54,260 nt of DNA, taken from positions 1 through 54,260 of the forward strand of contig JANQIT010000039.1 of NCBI GenBank assembly GCA_028282025.1, given 5' to 3'. How positions within the stretch are numbered: position 1 is the stretch's first letter; each line of letters starts with the position of its first letter. This document shows, piece after piece, positions 9,561-18,451 of this stretch. This DNA is from Hwanghaeella sp. (lineage in GTDB: Bacteria; Pseudomonadota; Alphaproteobacteria; UBA8366; Aestuariispiraceae). A model generated the notes under the pieces. That model worked only from the letters and a program-made list of their open reading frames with translations, did not search any database and was not told the origin of the DNA. Both the position numbers and the translations under genes were made by a program.

Positions 9561-9950
9561 CTACCTTACAACCGGCCGGGGCTGACGGTTGTCGTCGATG
9601 GCCACATAGGTGAAATCCCCCTCGGTTACTTTCACCCTTTCGCCCGCGGCGTCACGCAGCGCCCACGCCTGAATGTGAACCGTGATGGACGTGTTTCCGA
9701 TCTTGACGACTTCCGCGTAGCAACACACCACGTCGCCGACGAAAACGGGCTTGTGAAAAACCATGCTGTTGACGGCGATGGTCGCGACCCGGCCGCTGCC
9801 CTTGTCACGCGCCAGCACACCGCCCGCGATGTCCATCTGAGCCAGCAGCCATCCGCCGAAAATATCCCCGGCAGGGTTCGTGTCGGCCGGCATCGCCAGG
9901 GTCCGGATCACCAATTGGCCCCGCGGTTCTTCCGCTTCGGTTTCGCTCAT
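9561..9950 (-). CDS. yciA: Acyl-CoA thioesterase, YciA-type hotdog protein
   Basis: 129 residues, the length of YciA. The family hydrolyses acyl-CoA to free acid and CoA in the cytosol. AGDIFGGWLLAQMDIAGG is the hotdog helix that holds the catalytic acidic residue, and VFVGDVVCCYAEV follows as in YciA homologues. It faces parE across a 120-bp divergent region and is followed after 5 bp by a small exported protein. Confidence 0.88.
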   Translation of the reverse strand: MSETEAEEPRGQLVIRTLAMPADTNPAGDIFGGWLLAQMDIAGGVLARDKGSGRVATIAVNSMVFHKPVFVGDVVCCYAEVVKIGNTSITVHIQAWALRDAAGERVKVTEGDFTYVAIDDNRQPRPVVR

Positions 9951-10035
9951 GACACCCCCCGGATTAGGACTCCGTTCGAATTCGAGTTACCCACAATATC
10001 TTGTGGGAAAATACCCTGACACCCACTTGATACGC

Positions 10036-10064
10036 TTGTTGCGCCCCGCGCCCTTCCCTATAGT
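10036..10064 (+). promoter_or_regulatory. Candidate sigma-70 promoter of parE, predicting a leaderless mRNA
   Basis: TTGTTG (10036-10041) and TATAGT (10059-10064) are separated by 17 bp. The expected start, 7 nt after the -10 box, coincides with the parE ATG at 10071. No Shine-Dalgarno precedes that ATG (the six bases before it are GCGGCC), which agrees with a leaderless message. Confidence 0.5.
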
Positions 10065-10070
10065 GCGGCC

Positions 10071-12071
10071 ATGGACGATCTCTTCCACAGCGACAGTACG
10101 CATAGCAGCAAAGACGGCTATTCGGCAAAGGATATCGAGGTTCTCGAGGGCCTCGAACCGGTGCGCCGGCGGCCCGGCATGTATATCGGCGGCACCGACG
10201 AACGCGCCCTGCATCATCTGGTGGCCGAGGTGCTCGACAACGCCATGGACGAGGCCGTGGCCGGGCACGCTAGCCGGATCGAGCTGGAACTTGGCGTCGA
10301 GGGGGCCGTCACGATCCGCGACAACGGGCGCGGAATCCCGGTCGATCCGCATCCCAAATACAAGAACAAGTCGGCGTTGGAAGTGATTCTCACCACCCTT
10401 CATTCGGGCGGCAAATTTTCCGGTAAAGCCTATGCGACCTCCGGCGGTCTGCATGGGGTGGGGATCTCGGTGGTCAATGCGCTGGCCTCCGACATGACGG
10501 TCGAAGTGGCGCGGGACCGAAAGCTCTACCGGCAGACTTTCTCGCAAGGTCATGCGACATCGAAATTGCAGGTTGTCGGCGAGGTGAACAATCGCCGCGG
10601 CACAACCGTTACCTTCGTGCCCGATACCGAAATCTTCGGCACTCAAAGCAAATTCGAACCGCATCGCCTCTACCGGATGGCGCGGTCGAAAGCCTATCTG
10701 TTCAAAGGGGTCGAGATCCGCTGGCAGTGCGATCCCGCGCTGCTGAAAGGCAGATTGGAAGAGGAGACGCCGGAGAAGGATCGTCTTCATTTTCCAGGCG
10801 GTTTGCGGGATTACCTGACAGCCAGCTTGAACGGCAGAGCAACCGTTACGCCCCGTCCCTTCACCGGCGAGATGAAGGCGCAGGACGGTATCGGCCGCGC
10901 GGAATGGGCGGTGCATTGGGCGGTCGATGGAGACGGGTTCGTCAGTTCCTACTGCAACACGGTGCCAACCTCCCAGGGCGGCAGTCATGAGACCGCGATG
11001 CGGGGCGCGCTGGCGAAATCCATGCGGGCATACGGAGAGTTGGTCGGCAACAAGAAAGCGGCGCAGATCACCTCCGACGATATGCTCGGCGAGGCCAGCG
11101 CGTTGCTGTCGGTCTTCATCCCCGATCCGCAATTCCAGGGCCAGACGAAGGAAAAACTGGCGTCGCCCGAGGCCGCCAAATTGGTCGAGACCGCAATCAA
11201 GGACCGGTTCGACCATTGGCTCGCAGAAGACCCGGCGTCCGCCAACGATCTGATGGAACGCATCCTGGAGCGCGTGGACGACCGGCTGAAGCGGCGTCAG
11301 CAGAAGGAACTGCAACGCAAATCGCCGACGCGTCGGCTGCGGCTGCCCGGGAAACTCGCGGACTGCACCTCCTCCGGCCCGGAAGAGACGGAAATCTTCC
11401 TGGTGGAGGGGGATTCCGCCGGCGGGTCCGCGAAACAGGCGCGCAACCGAAAGACCCAGGCGATCCTTCCCTTGCGCGGTAAGATCCTGAACGTGGCCAG
11501 CGCCAGTGCGGACAAGCTGCAGGCGAACCAGGAATTGAAGGATTTGGGCCAGGCGCTCGGCTGCGGGACGCGCAGCGACTGCAACCTGACCAAGCTTCGT
11601 TATGACCGCGTGATCATCATGACGGACGCGGATGTGGACGGCGCGCATATTGCGTCTTTGCTGATGACCTATTTCTATCGTGAAATGGGCCCACTGGTCG
11701 AAGCCGGGCGGCTGTTCCTGGCCGTGCCGCCCCTCTATCGCCTCAGCCAGGGCGGCAAGACGGTCTATGCGCGCGACGACGCGGACAAGGACGCCAAGCT
11801 GAAATCCGAATTCAAGGCCAATGCCAAAGTGGAGATCAGCCGCTTCAAGGGGCTGGGCGAGATGCCGCCGCAGCAATTGCGGGACACCACCATGGACCCG
11901 GGTAAGCGAACCCTGATCCAGGTCGACCTGCCGAACCGCGCCCACGAAGAGAACCTGGATGAAGCCCGACGGACCGCCCGGACCGTCGACACGCTGATGG
12001 GTAAGAAGCCGGAGCTGCGGTTTGCTTTCATCCAGGAAAACGCCCGTTTCGTCGAAGAAATCGACATCTGA
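10071..12071 (+). CDS. parE: DNA topoisomerase IV subunit B
   Basis: 666 residues, with a GHKL ATPase domain (LDNAMDEA, DNGRGIP, GGLHGVGISVVNAL), a transducer domain, and a TOPRIM domain with EGDSAGGSAKQARN and DADVDGAHI. Together with ParC it decatenates daughter chromosomes. ParE rather than GyrB is supported by the ParE-like N-terminus (YSAKDIEVLEGLEPVRRRPGMYIGG split over 16-40), by RRLRLPGKLADC before the TOPRIM, and by the absence of the GyrB insertion. parC is not in the window. The mRNA is predicted to be leaderless. Confidence 0.95.
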   Translation: MDDLFHSDSTHSSKDGYSAKDIEVLEGLEPVRRRPGMYIGGTDERALHHLVAEVLDNAMDEAVAGHASRIELELGVEGAVTIRDNGRGIPVDPHPKYKNKSALEVILTTLHSGGKFSGKAYATSGGLHGVGISVVNALASDMTVEVARDRKLYRQTFSQGHATSKLQVVGEVNNRRGTTVTFVPDTEIFGTQSKFEPHRLYRMARSKAYLFKGVEIRWQCDPALLKGRLEEETPEKDRLHFPGGLRDYLTASLNGRATVTPRPFTGEMKAQDGIGRAEWAVHWAVDGDGFVSSYCNTVPTSQGGSHETAMRGALAKSMRAYGELVGNKKAAQITSDDMLGEASALLSVFIPDPQFQGQTKEKLASPEAAKLVETAIKDRFDHWLAEDPASANDLMERILERVDDRLKRRQQKELQRKSPTRRLRLPGKLADCTSSGPEETEIFLVEGDSAGGSAKQARNRKTQAILPLRGKILNVASASADKLQANQELKDLGQALGCGTRSDCNLTKLRYDRVIIMTDADVDGAHIASLLMTYFYREMGPLVEAGRLFLAVPPLYRLSQGGKTVYARDDADKDAKLKSEFKANAKVEISRFKGLGEMPPQQLRDTTMDPGKRTLIQVDLPNRAHEENLDEARRTARTVDTLMGKKPELRFAFIQENARFVEEIDI

Positions 12072-12446
12072 CCGGGCGGTCCCAGAAGGGGACGCCGGGG
12101 TAAATCACGCGAATATCCACAAGAATTTGATCCGTTTGTGTCCACCGTCACGCGACGCAAGACCCAAATACGGCTACAGTGATAGTGGCGAGGAACACGG
12201 TTAGGACGGACCCAGCGGTCCGCCCGCCTGATTGTGAGGTCTACCTGATGTTCACGCGATTCAAATCGCATTGGATGTGGCCGCGGATGGACGAAGGCTG
12301 TTCGTCTGACAACCGGCGGACGCCGTAACCCGGCATCCGCTTTGCATCGCCACACCGTATCGCAGGAAGTTTCGGGGAACTGCCGGGGAAAGCGTCCGGT
12401 CCGGTCAGCCGGGCGCGACCATGGAAAAACCAAGGAGATACTCTCT
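12072..12446 (+). other. 375-bp spacer with two hairpins and a possible 26-codon ORF
   Basis: A 6-bp hairpin (12207-12212 with 12217-12222) precedes a GAGGT motif at 12236-12240. Seven bases later an ATG at 12248 opens a 26-codon frame (12248-12328) that contains HWMW. Its TAA lies between the arms of a second stem (12316-12325 with 12331-12340, 9 of 10 paired) that is followed by TTTG. This could be the parE terminator, a small-protein gene or an attenuator-like leader. The rest shows nothing recognisable. Confidence 0.35.
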
Positions 12447-13037
12447 ATGCTACGAATGAAAATTGGCCTTTCCGCCGCGATTGCCGGCCTGCTGCTTGCG
12501 GGATGTGCGAACACCGCAACCGTCGGCGGGCCCTACAAGGTCTATGGCGACAGGTTTTCGCCGCGCTATAGCCATGGGGATCTGCAATTCTTCAATGGCG
12601 ACAGGGAGATGCTCGTCAATGTCGTGAACACCCCCTACAATGAGGACCGCAGCACGGCCGCCCAGAACATCGCACGGTCGATGCGCGGCAAGAACGAGGC
12701 GACCTATATCAACTTCACCAGCGCCGCGGGGCCGGAAACACCGGACCAGACGCGCATCGTGGTCGCCTTCCATACCGAAACCTCGGATTCCGGTTCCCGC
12801 TATTGCGGCGGTTCCACGCCAACGACGCAGGCCCGCGACGACGGCACGGTGCGGATGCTGATGGTCTATTGCAAACGCGACGAGTTCATGAGTTCGATCC
12901 GAGCCGAGGTCGACGGGGCCGATGGGATCAGCGATCCCAAGTTCCAGCAGATGCTGGCCCTGGCGACCAAGCGCCTGATCCCGCGCCAGGACCCTTTCAA
13001 CGAGAACCGTGGAAAGAAGAAACGGACAACCGGGTAA
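12447..13037 (+). CDS. Predicted lipoprotein of unknown function
   Basis: 196 residues with a type II signal peptide and lipobox LLLAGC, so Cys18 or thereabouts should be lipidated and the protein envelope-anchored. The start at 12447 follows AAGGAG at a good distance; upstream in-frame ATG codons lack any ribosome site and would bury the signal. The mature part contains YKVYGDRFSPRYSHGD and two Cys residues in a region (SRYCGGSTP and MVYCKRDEF) that could form a disulfide. I do not recognise the family. Confidence 0.75.
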   Translation: MLRMKIGLSAAIAGLLLAGCANTATVGGPYKVYGDRFSPRYSHGDLQFFNGDREMLVNVVNTPYNEDRSTAAQNIARSMRGKNEATYINFTSAAGPETPDQTRIVVAFHTETSDSGSRYCGGSTPTTQARDDGTVRMLMVYCKRDEFMSSIRAEVDGADGISDPKFQQMLALATKRLIPRQDPFNENRGKKKRTTG

Positions 13038-13057
13038 AGACCGGCTGAATACCGGGA

Positions 13058-13750
13058 CTAGCGGTAGAGCAGCCAGTCGCGCAGCAAGGCGGTGACCGCA
13101 TGGGGGCGCTCCATGGTCGACATGTGGGCGCACTCCTCGATCACCGCCAAGCGCGCGCCCGGGATCAGGTCGGCCATTTCCTCATGCCATTCCAAGGGCG
13201 TCAGCTTGTCTTCCCGTCCACAGATCAGCAGCACCGGCAGATCGTAATTCGGCATATCCGGCCTGCTGTCCGGCCGGTCCAACAAAATTGCGATCTGCTG
13301 CGTCAGGGCTTTCCCCGCGACGTCTTCCATCATGCTCCGAATGGCTTCGACAAGGTCGCGTTCCTGACGGCGCTCCGGCGGGATCAACAGATCCAGGAAT
13401 TCGTCGACCAGTCTGGAAGTTTCGCCCTGTTCCGCCTGATCCGCCATTTTCCGGCGCACCGCCGCCCGCTCCGGTGAATCGGCCATGGCATTGGTGTCCA
13501 GCAAGGCCAGCCGTTCGACCCGTTCGGGGGCTTGCCGCATCACCTCCATGCAGATCATCCCGCCCATCGACAGACCGGCCAAGGCGAAGCGCGGCGGTGC
13601 ATTTGCGAGAAGGCGGGCCGCAATGTCCACAATGCTTGCATCCGACATCGTGTCCGCAATGGCGATGTCGGCCACATCGGCGAGATGGCGGGTCTGATGA
13701 CGCCACATGCGTTCGTCGCACAGATGACCCGGAACGAAAACAAGATCCAT
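13058..13750 (-). CDS. Alpha/beta-hydrolase
   Basis: 230 residues. The nucleophile elbow GLSMGG, the acidic residue in CGREDKLTP and the His in EECAHMSTME give a full Ser-Asp-His triad, and VFVPGHLCDERMW forms the oxyanion strand. The family covers esterases, lactonases and dehalogenase-like enzymes. It is cytosolic since no signal is present. It is read together with the isochorismatase-type gene 28 bp upstream, so the two hydrolases may act in one small catabolic unit. Confidence 0.85.
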   Translation of the reverse strand: MDLVFVPGHLCDERMWRHQTRHLADVADIAIADTMSDASIVDIAARLLANAPPRFALAGLSMGGMICMEVMRQAPERVERLALLDTNAMADSPERAAVRRKMADQAEQGETSRLVDEFLDLLIPPERRQERDLVEAIRSMMEDVAGKALTQQIAILLDRPDSRPDMPNYDLPVLLICGREDKLTPLEWHEEMADLIPGARLAVIEECAHMSTMERPHAVTALLRDWLLYR

Positions 13751-13778
13751 TGAGATACTCTCCGCCTCGATTACTCGG

Positions 13779-14321
13779 TTACTTGATCAGCCGGGAGAGT
13801 TCCCGGAACGCGTCGGTTCCTGCTTGTCCCAGCCATTCGAAACAGACCATTTCGGCGCTCACCGTCTGGACCCCGTTTTGACGAAAACGGTGCCCGGCCA
13901 ACGCCCAATTGTCGGGGTTCCGGCTGCTGCAGGCATCCATGACGACACTGACTTCCATGCCCAACCCGCTGAATTCCAACGCCGTCTGCAGGACACAGAC
14001 ATGCGATTCGACGCCGCAAACAACTAACTGCGGGCGCTGCCCCCCTTGGACCCGCACAGCCAAAGCGGCGTCGGCGGCGCAACTGAAGGCAAGTTTGTCG
14101 AAGACCTCATCCTCGGACAGATGCGTGGCGATTTCGGGCACGACAGGCCCCAATCCCTTCGGATATTGTGCTGAAGCGGTAACGGGAACCGCCAGCCGCC
14201 GCGCCGCGGAAATCAACAGGTTCGTCTTGTCGATCACCGTTTCCGGGTTGGCCATCGCCGGCATAAGCCGTTCTTGAATATCCACCACCAGAAGTTGGCT
14301 GCGATCCGCCGACAGTAGCAT
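13779..14321 (-). CDS. Isochorismatase-family cysteine hydrolase
   Basis: 180 residues. The family's Asp-Lys-Cys triad is visible: Asp in LLVVDIQERL, Lys in DEVFDKLAFSC and Cys in GVESHVCVLQTA. Members hydrolyse amides or isochorismate (nicotinamidase, ureidoacrylate amidohydrolase, YcaC-type). It most resembles the YcaC-like branch by length and by the GVESHVCVLQTALE helix, but the substrate is unknown. It begins the two-gene unit with the alpha/beta-hydrolase and diverges from the helicase gene. Confidence 0.85.
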   Translation of the reverse strand: MLLSADRSQLLVVDIQERLMPAMANPETVIDKTNLLISAARRLAVPVTASAQYPKGLGPVVPEIATHLSEDEVFDKLAFSCAADAALAVRVQGGQRPQLVVCGVESHVCVLQTALEFSGLGMEVSVVMDACSSRNPDNWALAGHRFRQNGVQTVSAEMVCFEWLGQAGTDAFRELSRLIK

Positions 14322-14403
14322 GCGATCCTCCCTGATTATCCGTCATCCTGCCATTCCCGCCATTGGGTTGAAAACACGGATCGCGCTCACAACCGCCCGA
14401 GAA

Positions 14404-14431
14404 TTGACAAATTTCCAAATATTCCTATGTT
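14404..14431 (+). promoter_or_regulatory. Candidate sigma-70 promoter of the DEAD-box helicase gene
   Basis: TTGACA (14404-14409), 16-bp spacer, TATGTT (14426-14431). The start near 14438 gives a leader of about 97 nt that contains a 6-bp GC hairpin (14447-14452 with 14459-14464). Long structured leaders are common for cold-induced RNA helicases, so temperature control is possible but not shown. Confidence 0.55.
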
Positions 14432-14534
14432 CTGCGGTGATTTCAGGCGGGCTGGACGGCCCGCGTAAAAAGGGGAACATGAGCCCACTCATCTTCCCGA
14501 TGTTTAGGGTGCTATTCCCGATTTTAAGGACAAG

Positions 14535-15860
14535 ATGACAACAACGTTTGCCGATTTGGGCCTGGGTGACGACGTGCTTCGCGCCGTGGCCGACGCCGGG
14601 TACGAAAAGCCCACTCCGATTCAAGAAAAAGCCATTCCCGTCGTCCTCATGGGACGCGATATCCTCGGCTGCGCACAGACGGGAACGGGCAAGACCGCTT
14701 CTTTCACGCTGCCGATGATCGACATCCTGGCGCAGGGCCGCGCCCGGGCGCGCATGCCACGCACGGTCATTCTGGAGCCGACGCGCGAACTCGCCGCCCA
14801 GGTTGCCGAGAATTTCGATACATACGGCAAGTATCACAAGCTGAGCATGGCGCTGTTGATCGGCGGCGTCTCCTTCACCGAACAGGAGAAGCTGCTGGAC
14901 CGCGGGGTCGATGTGCTGATCGCCACGCCTGGCCGGCTGCTGGACCATTGCGAACGGGGCAAGGTTATCCTGACGGACACCAAGGTTCTGGTGATCGACG
15001 AAGCCGACCGGATGCTCGACATGGGTTTCATTCCCGATGTCGAGCGCATCGTCAGCCTGATGCCGACGATCCGGCAGACCCTGATGTTCTCGGCGACGAT
15101 GCCGCCGGAAATCAAGAAACTGGCCGACAAATTCCTGATGAACCCGAAGGAGATGGCGGTCGATCCCCCCTCCTCCACCGCCGAGACGGTCGAACAGGCA
15201 TTCATGCGCGTGCGCCCGCGTTCCAAGCGCAAAGCGCTGCGCGATTTGATCAAGCAGGAAGGCGACCAACTGAAGAACGCCTTGATCTTCTGCAACCGCA
15301 AACGCGAAGTGGCGGATCTGTTCGCCAGCCTGCAAAAAAGCGGCTATCCGGTCGGCGCGCTGCACGGCGATATGGATCAGTACAAGCGCATGGAATGGTT
15401 GGAGAAATTCCGCACCGGGGATGTCTCGCTGCTGATCTGCTCCGACGTGGCGGCGCGTGGCCTGGATATCGCGTCGGTCAGTCATGTCTTCAACATCGAC
15501 GTTCCGAACAATGCCGAGGATTACGTCCACCGCATCGGCCGGACCGGCCGCGCGGGCCGTAACGGCAAGGCCTTTACCTTTGTGACCGAAGATGACGACA
15601 AGCTGTGGCACGCTGTGAAGAAGCTGGTTGGCAAGGAGATTCCGGAAATTCAGGGCGAAAGCTCTGAGAAACCCGCATCCGGACCGGCGGAAAAAGCCGA
15701 AGCCGCCGACGCGCCGCGGCAAAGTCAGGACCGGCAAGGGCAGGAAAAGAGCAAACGCCGGGACCGGCGGGGCCGCCGCGATTTCGGAATCGGCGAAATG
15801 GAAGAAATGACCGTGCCTTACGGTCAAAGCGAGCACGTACCCGCTTTCCTTCTGCGTTGA
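14535..15860 (+). CDS. rhlE: DEAD-box RNA helicase, RhlE type
   Basis: 441 residues. The helicase core has the Q motif (KPTPIQEKAIP), motif I AQTGTGKT, Ia PTRELAAQ, II DEAD in VIDEADRMLDMGF, III SAT, and VI HRIGRTGRAGR. The C-terminal tail (about 375-430) is charged and rich in Lys, Arg and Glu, suiting RNA binding. It unwinds RNA in ribosome assembly, decay or cold adaptation. AAGGA precedes the ATG. RhlE is the best subfamily match; DeaD/SrmB differ in the tail. Confidence 0.92.
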   Translation: MTTTFADLGLGDDVLRAVADAGYEKPTPIQEKAIPVVLMGRDILGCAQTGTGKTASFTLPMIDILAQGRARARMPRTVILEPTRELAAQVAENFDTYGKYHKLSMALLIGGVSFTEQEKLLDRGVDVLIATPGRLLDHCERGKVILTDTKVLVIDEADRMLDMGFIPDVERIVSLMPTIRQTLMFSATMPPEIKKLADKFLMNPKEMAVDPPSSTAETVEQAFMRVRPRSKRKALRDLIKQEGDQLKNALIFCNRKREVADLFASLQKSGYPVGALHGDMDQYKRMEWLEKFRTGDVSLLICSDVAARGLDIASVSHVFNIDVPNNAEDYVHRIGRTGRAGRNGKAFTFVTEDDDKLWHAVKKLVGKEIPEIQGESSEKPASGPAEKAEAADAPRQSQDRQGQEKSKRRDRRGRRDFGIGEMEEMTVPYGQSEHVPAFLLR

Positions 15861-15948
15861 CGGGCGACGCACGGCGAACTGCCTCTTGACGGGTCGCCGT
15901 GCAATGAGACACTGAACCCGACAGTAGCGATTCAGTTGGGCCGTGCCG

Positions 15949-16188
15949 ATGCAGACGATCTTTATTCAAGTAAAATGCGATTTGGGTCAGGCGTACCGCG
16001 TCGCCGACGAGGCGATCGACGTCGATCATGTCTCGGAAGTCTATTCGACCTCCGGTCACTACGATCTGATGATGAAATGTTACCTTGCAGACGACGCGGA
16101 TATCGGCCGTTTCGTCAACGAGAGCATCCAGACTTTGCCAGGCGTTAGGGATACCTTTACCATTATCACCTTTAAAGCATTCGGATAA
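15949..16188 (+). CDS. Stand-alone Lrp/AsnC ligand-binding (RAM) domain protein
   Basis: 79 residues covering only the effector-binding RAM domain of Lrp/AsnC regulators; the helix-turn-helix half is absent. TSGHYDLMMKCYLADDADIG is the characteristic GxYDl strand-turn, and the C-terminus PGVRDTFTIITFKAFG ends the alpha/beta sandwich. Such single-domain proteins form dimers or octamers that bind amino acids and may modulate full-length Lrp proteins. A GTG two codons upstream (15943) is an alternative start. It lies 37 bp before the CheZ-like gene and may share its transcript. Confidence 0.85.
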   Translation: MQTIFIQVKCDLGQAYRVADEAIDVDHVSEVYSTSGHYDLMMKCYLADDADIGRFVNESIQTLPGVRDTFTIITFKAFG

Positions 16189-16225
16189 GTTAATAGAAAC
16201 GCCGAAGCTCAAGAAAGGTCGATTG

Positions 16226-16786
16226 ATGACGAAATCTTTGGCGGAAGTCGACGAAGAGCGTCTGCGTTCCGAGGTCCTGGGCCTGTTTCAATACATTCAG
16301 CGGTTTCGCGAAGAAATCGCCCAGATGATTCAGCCCGACGCGGATGGCGACAAGACCCGCTTTCAGACGATTTCCGAACAATTGGACGCGATCATCTCCG
16401 CGACCGAGGATGCCACGAACATCATTCTCGAAGGGATGGAAGGGATCGACGACATCAGCGGCAAATTGCGCGACGTCAAGGATGTCTCGGAGCTTCCCGC
16501 GATCTGCGAGGAGTTGGAACAGGTCTCGGTCAACACCATGCAGGCCTGCACCTTTCAGGACATCACGGGCCAGCGGGTGACCAAGATCGTCCGTTCGATG
16601 CAGTTCGTGGAATCGCGTGTCGACAATATGCTGGAAATCTGGGGCCGTGACGAGGTTCAGGAAATGGCGCGCGTGGCGGCGGACGAGACCGAGGGGCCGA
16701 GCGGCGACGAAGCGTTGCTGAACGGCCCGGCGCTTGAGGGCGAACAGGCCATCAGCCAGGCGGAAATCGACGCCCTGTTCGACTAA
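16226..16786 (+). CDS. cheZ: CheZ-like CheY-phosphate phosphatase
   Basis: 186 residues, largely helical. ACTFQDITGQRVTKIVR contains the CheZ catalytic pair, here Asp112 and Gln116, in the DxxxQ arrangement that stimulates dephosphorylation of CheY. The C-terminus EQAISQAEIDALFD resembles the CheY-phosphate-binding peptide found at the ends of CheZ and FliM. It would shorten the flagellar switching signal. A start at 16226 follows AAGAAAGG. No other che gene is nearby, but a flagellin lies 8 kb downstream. A phosphatase for some other receiver protein is the main alternative. Confidence 0.8.
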   Translation: MTKSLAEVDEERLRSEVLGLFQYIQRFREEIAQMIQPDADGDKTRFQTISEQLDAIISATEDATNIILEGMEGIDDISGKLRDVKDVSELPAICEELEQVSVNTMQACTFQDITGQRVTKIVRSMQFVESRVDNMLEIWGRDEVQEMARVAADETEGPSGDEALLNGPALEGEQAISQAEIDALFD

Positions 16787-16855
16787 AACCGTTCCTAAAA
16801 GTCAGCCGTATCCAGGGCGGAACGTTGGACGCGGCCGCGGCGCAGGTGAGACCAC

Positions 16856-17734
16856 ATGATGTCCCTTGACCGGCGATTACATGCCTACCGCGCGGACCTG
16901 GCCGAGTCCGGCCTGCGCGGACAGGTCGATGCAGCGGCCTTCGCTGACGGCGAACCGTTTCGCGTGACGGCGCCCGTGCTGCCCCTGCGCGGGGCCCCAC
17001 GGCCGGGCGCCTCCCTGGATACGGAGCTGCTGTTCGGCGAAGACGTCACCGTTTTCGACCGGCGCGACGGATGGTCCTGGATCAAGGCGGCGCGTGACGG
17101 CTATGTCGGCTATGCACCCAATGACGGCCTGACGGCCACCGAATCCCCGACGCCCGCGACACACCGGGTCGCCACCCTGCGAACCTTCCTGTTTTCCCGA
17201 CCCGATTTGAAAGTGCCGCCAGTAAAGGTATTGCACCACGGCTCCTTGCTTCGGATCGGCGGACGTTCCGGGGACTATTACGAGCTGGAATCCGGTGGGT
17301 TCGTCTATGCGGCGCATATCCGGTCTTTGGAAAAGCCCGACACGGACCCGGTGGAAACGGCGCGGCTGTATCTGCATACGCCCTATCTCTGGGGCGGGCG
17401 CAGCAGCCTTGGCCTCGATTGCAGCGCGCTTGTCCAACTGGCCTGGATGGCCTGCGGCATTCCTTGTCCGCGCGATTCCGACATGCAGCGGGACGGATTT
17501 GGAGACAACGTGCCTTATGCCGGTGATGAAAGCGTCCTTAAGCGCGGCGATCTGGTATTCTGGAAGGGACATGTAGGGATCTGGATTGCGCCGGAATCGT
17601 TTCTGCATGCAAATGCATCCGATATGTGCGTGGCCGAACGCGCTTTCGCCCAGACAGCGGCGCATATCGAACAAAAAGGCGAAGGCCCGGTGATCGGCGT
17701 TCGCCGACCGCCTATGCCGGTGGCGGCCCCATGA
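16856..17734 (+). CDS. NlpC/P60-family cell-wall endopeptidase with N-terminal SH3-like domains
   Basis: 292 residues: an N-terminal part with two SH3b-like segments (about 37-95 and 104-158) and a C-terminal NlpC/P60 papain-like domain. Catalytic Cys189 (GLDCSALVQ), His239 (WKGHVGIW) and His251 (FLHANA) make a complete triad. Members cut gamma-D-glutamyl-diamino acid bonds in peptidoglycan peptides. No signal peptide is visible, so it may act on recycled muropeptides in the cytosol or leave by another path. It overlaps the next gene by 4 bp (ATGA). Confidence 0.88.
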   Translation: MMSLDRRLHAYRADLAESGLRGQVDAAAFADGEPFRVTAPVLPLRGAPRPGASLDTELLFGEDVTVFDRRDGWSWIKAARDGYVGYAPNDGLTATESPTPATHRVATLRTFLFSRPDLKVPPVKVLHHGSLLRIGGRSGDYYELESGGFVYAAHIRSLEKPDTDPVETARLYLHTPYLWGGRSSLGLDCSALVQLAWMACGIPCPRDSDMQRDGFGDNVPYAGDESVLKRGDLVFWKGHVGIWIAPESFLHANASDMCVAERAFAQTAAHIEQKGEGPVIGVRRPPMPVAAP

Positions 17735-18363
17735 GCGGATCGCAGGGCGCTCACCGTCGCGCACCGGCCCCGCGCGCCTGGCAAAGGATGCTGAGCGGAC
17801 GCCGGTTGGACCTGTTGGACCCTTCGCCGTTGGATGTCGAAATAGACGATATCGCCCACGGCTTGGCCCGGGTCGCGCGCTGGAACGGACAGACGCTGGG
17901 TGATTACCCATTTTCTGTCGCACAACATTCCGTTCTTGTGGAAGATCTGTTCCGGCTGATGCGCCCCCACTCCACAGACGCTGAATTGCTTGCGGCCCTG
18001 CTGCACGACGCGCCGGAATATGTGGTGGGCGATATGATCAGTCCTTTCAAGGCCGTGATCGGCGATGATTACAAACAGGTTGAAAAGCGCCTGATGCGGG
18101 CGATCCATCTGCGGTTCTCTCTGCCGGCGGAAAACCCGCCAGGCTTGGAACAGGCCATCAAGAAGGCGGACCATGCGTCGGCTTATATCGAAGCAACGCA
18201 GGTCGCCGGTTTCTCCGTGGAAGAAGCCCGCAAGCTTTTCGGCCCTCCGCCGCCCGGTTTCGACAGGTTCGACGCCGCCCCCCTTCCGACTGACGAGGCC
18301 AAGAACCGTTTTCTTAGCCGCTTCAAGATCCTGGAGGATCGGGTGCAGCGAAAGGCCGGTTAG
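17731..18363 (+). CDS. HD-domain phosphohydrolase, YfbR-like
   Basis: 210 residues. VAQHSVLVEDLF, LLHDAPEYVVGD and KKADHASAYIEA supply the H...HD...D metal-binding set of HD hydrolases, in the order seen in YfbR-type 5'-deoxynucleotidases. ARVARWNGQTLGDYPFSVAQHS is typical of this branch. It likely hydrolyses a nucleotide monophosphate. Its ATG overlaps the stop of the NlpC/P60 gene, showing translational coupling. An N-terminal basic tail of about 20 residues is not part of the domain. Confidence 0.85.
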   Translation: MSGSQGAHRRAPAPRAWQRMLSGRRLDLLDPSPLDVEIDDIAHGLARVARWNGQTLGDYPFSVAQHSVLVEDLFRLMRPHSTDAELLAALLHDAPEYVVGDMISPFKAVIGDDYKQVEKRLMRAIHLRFSLPAENPPGLEQAIKKADHASAYIEATQVAGFSVEEARKLFGPPPPGFDRFDAAPLPTDEAKNRFLSRFKILEDRVQRKAG

Positions 18364-18451
18364 TTTATCGCCATCCACCCGCTCCCTCTTGTTCCGATTG
18401 CGCCGATTGCATTACGATACGCGCGGGGTAACCAAAGGGGCCATCGCCACA

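Noticed and set aside
9987-11945. Open frame of about 650 codons antisense to parE
   Set aside because: It is the complement of a conserved gene with strong third-position GC bias; no ribosome site or recognisable domain.
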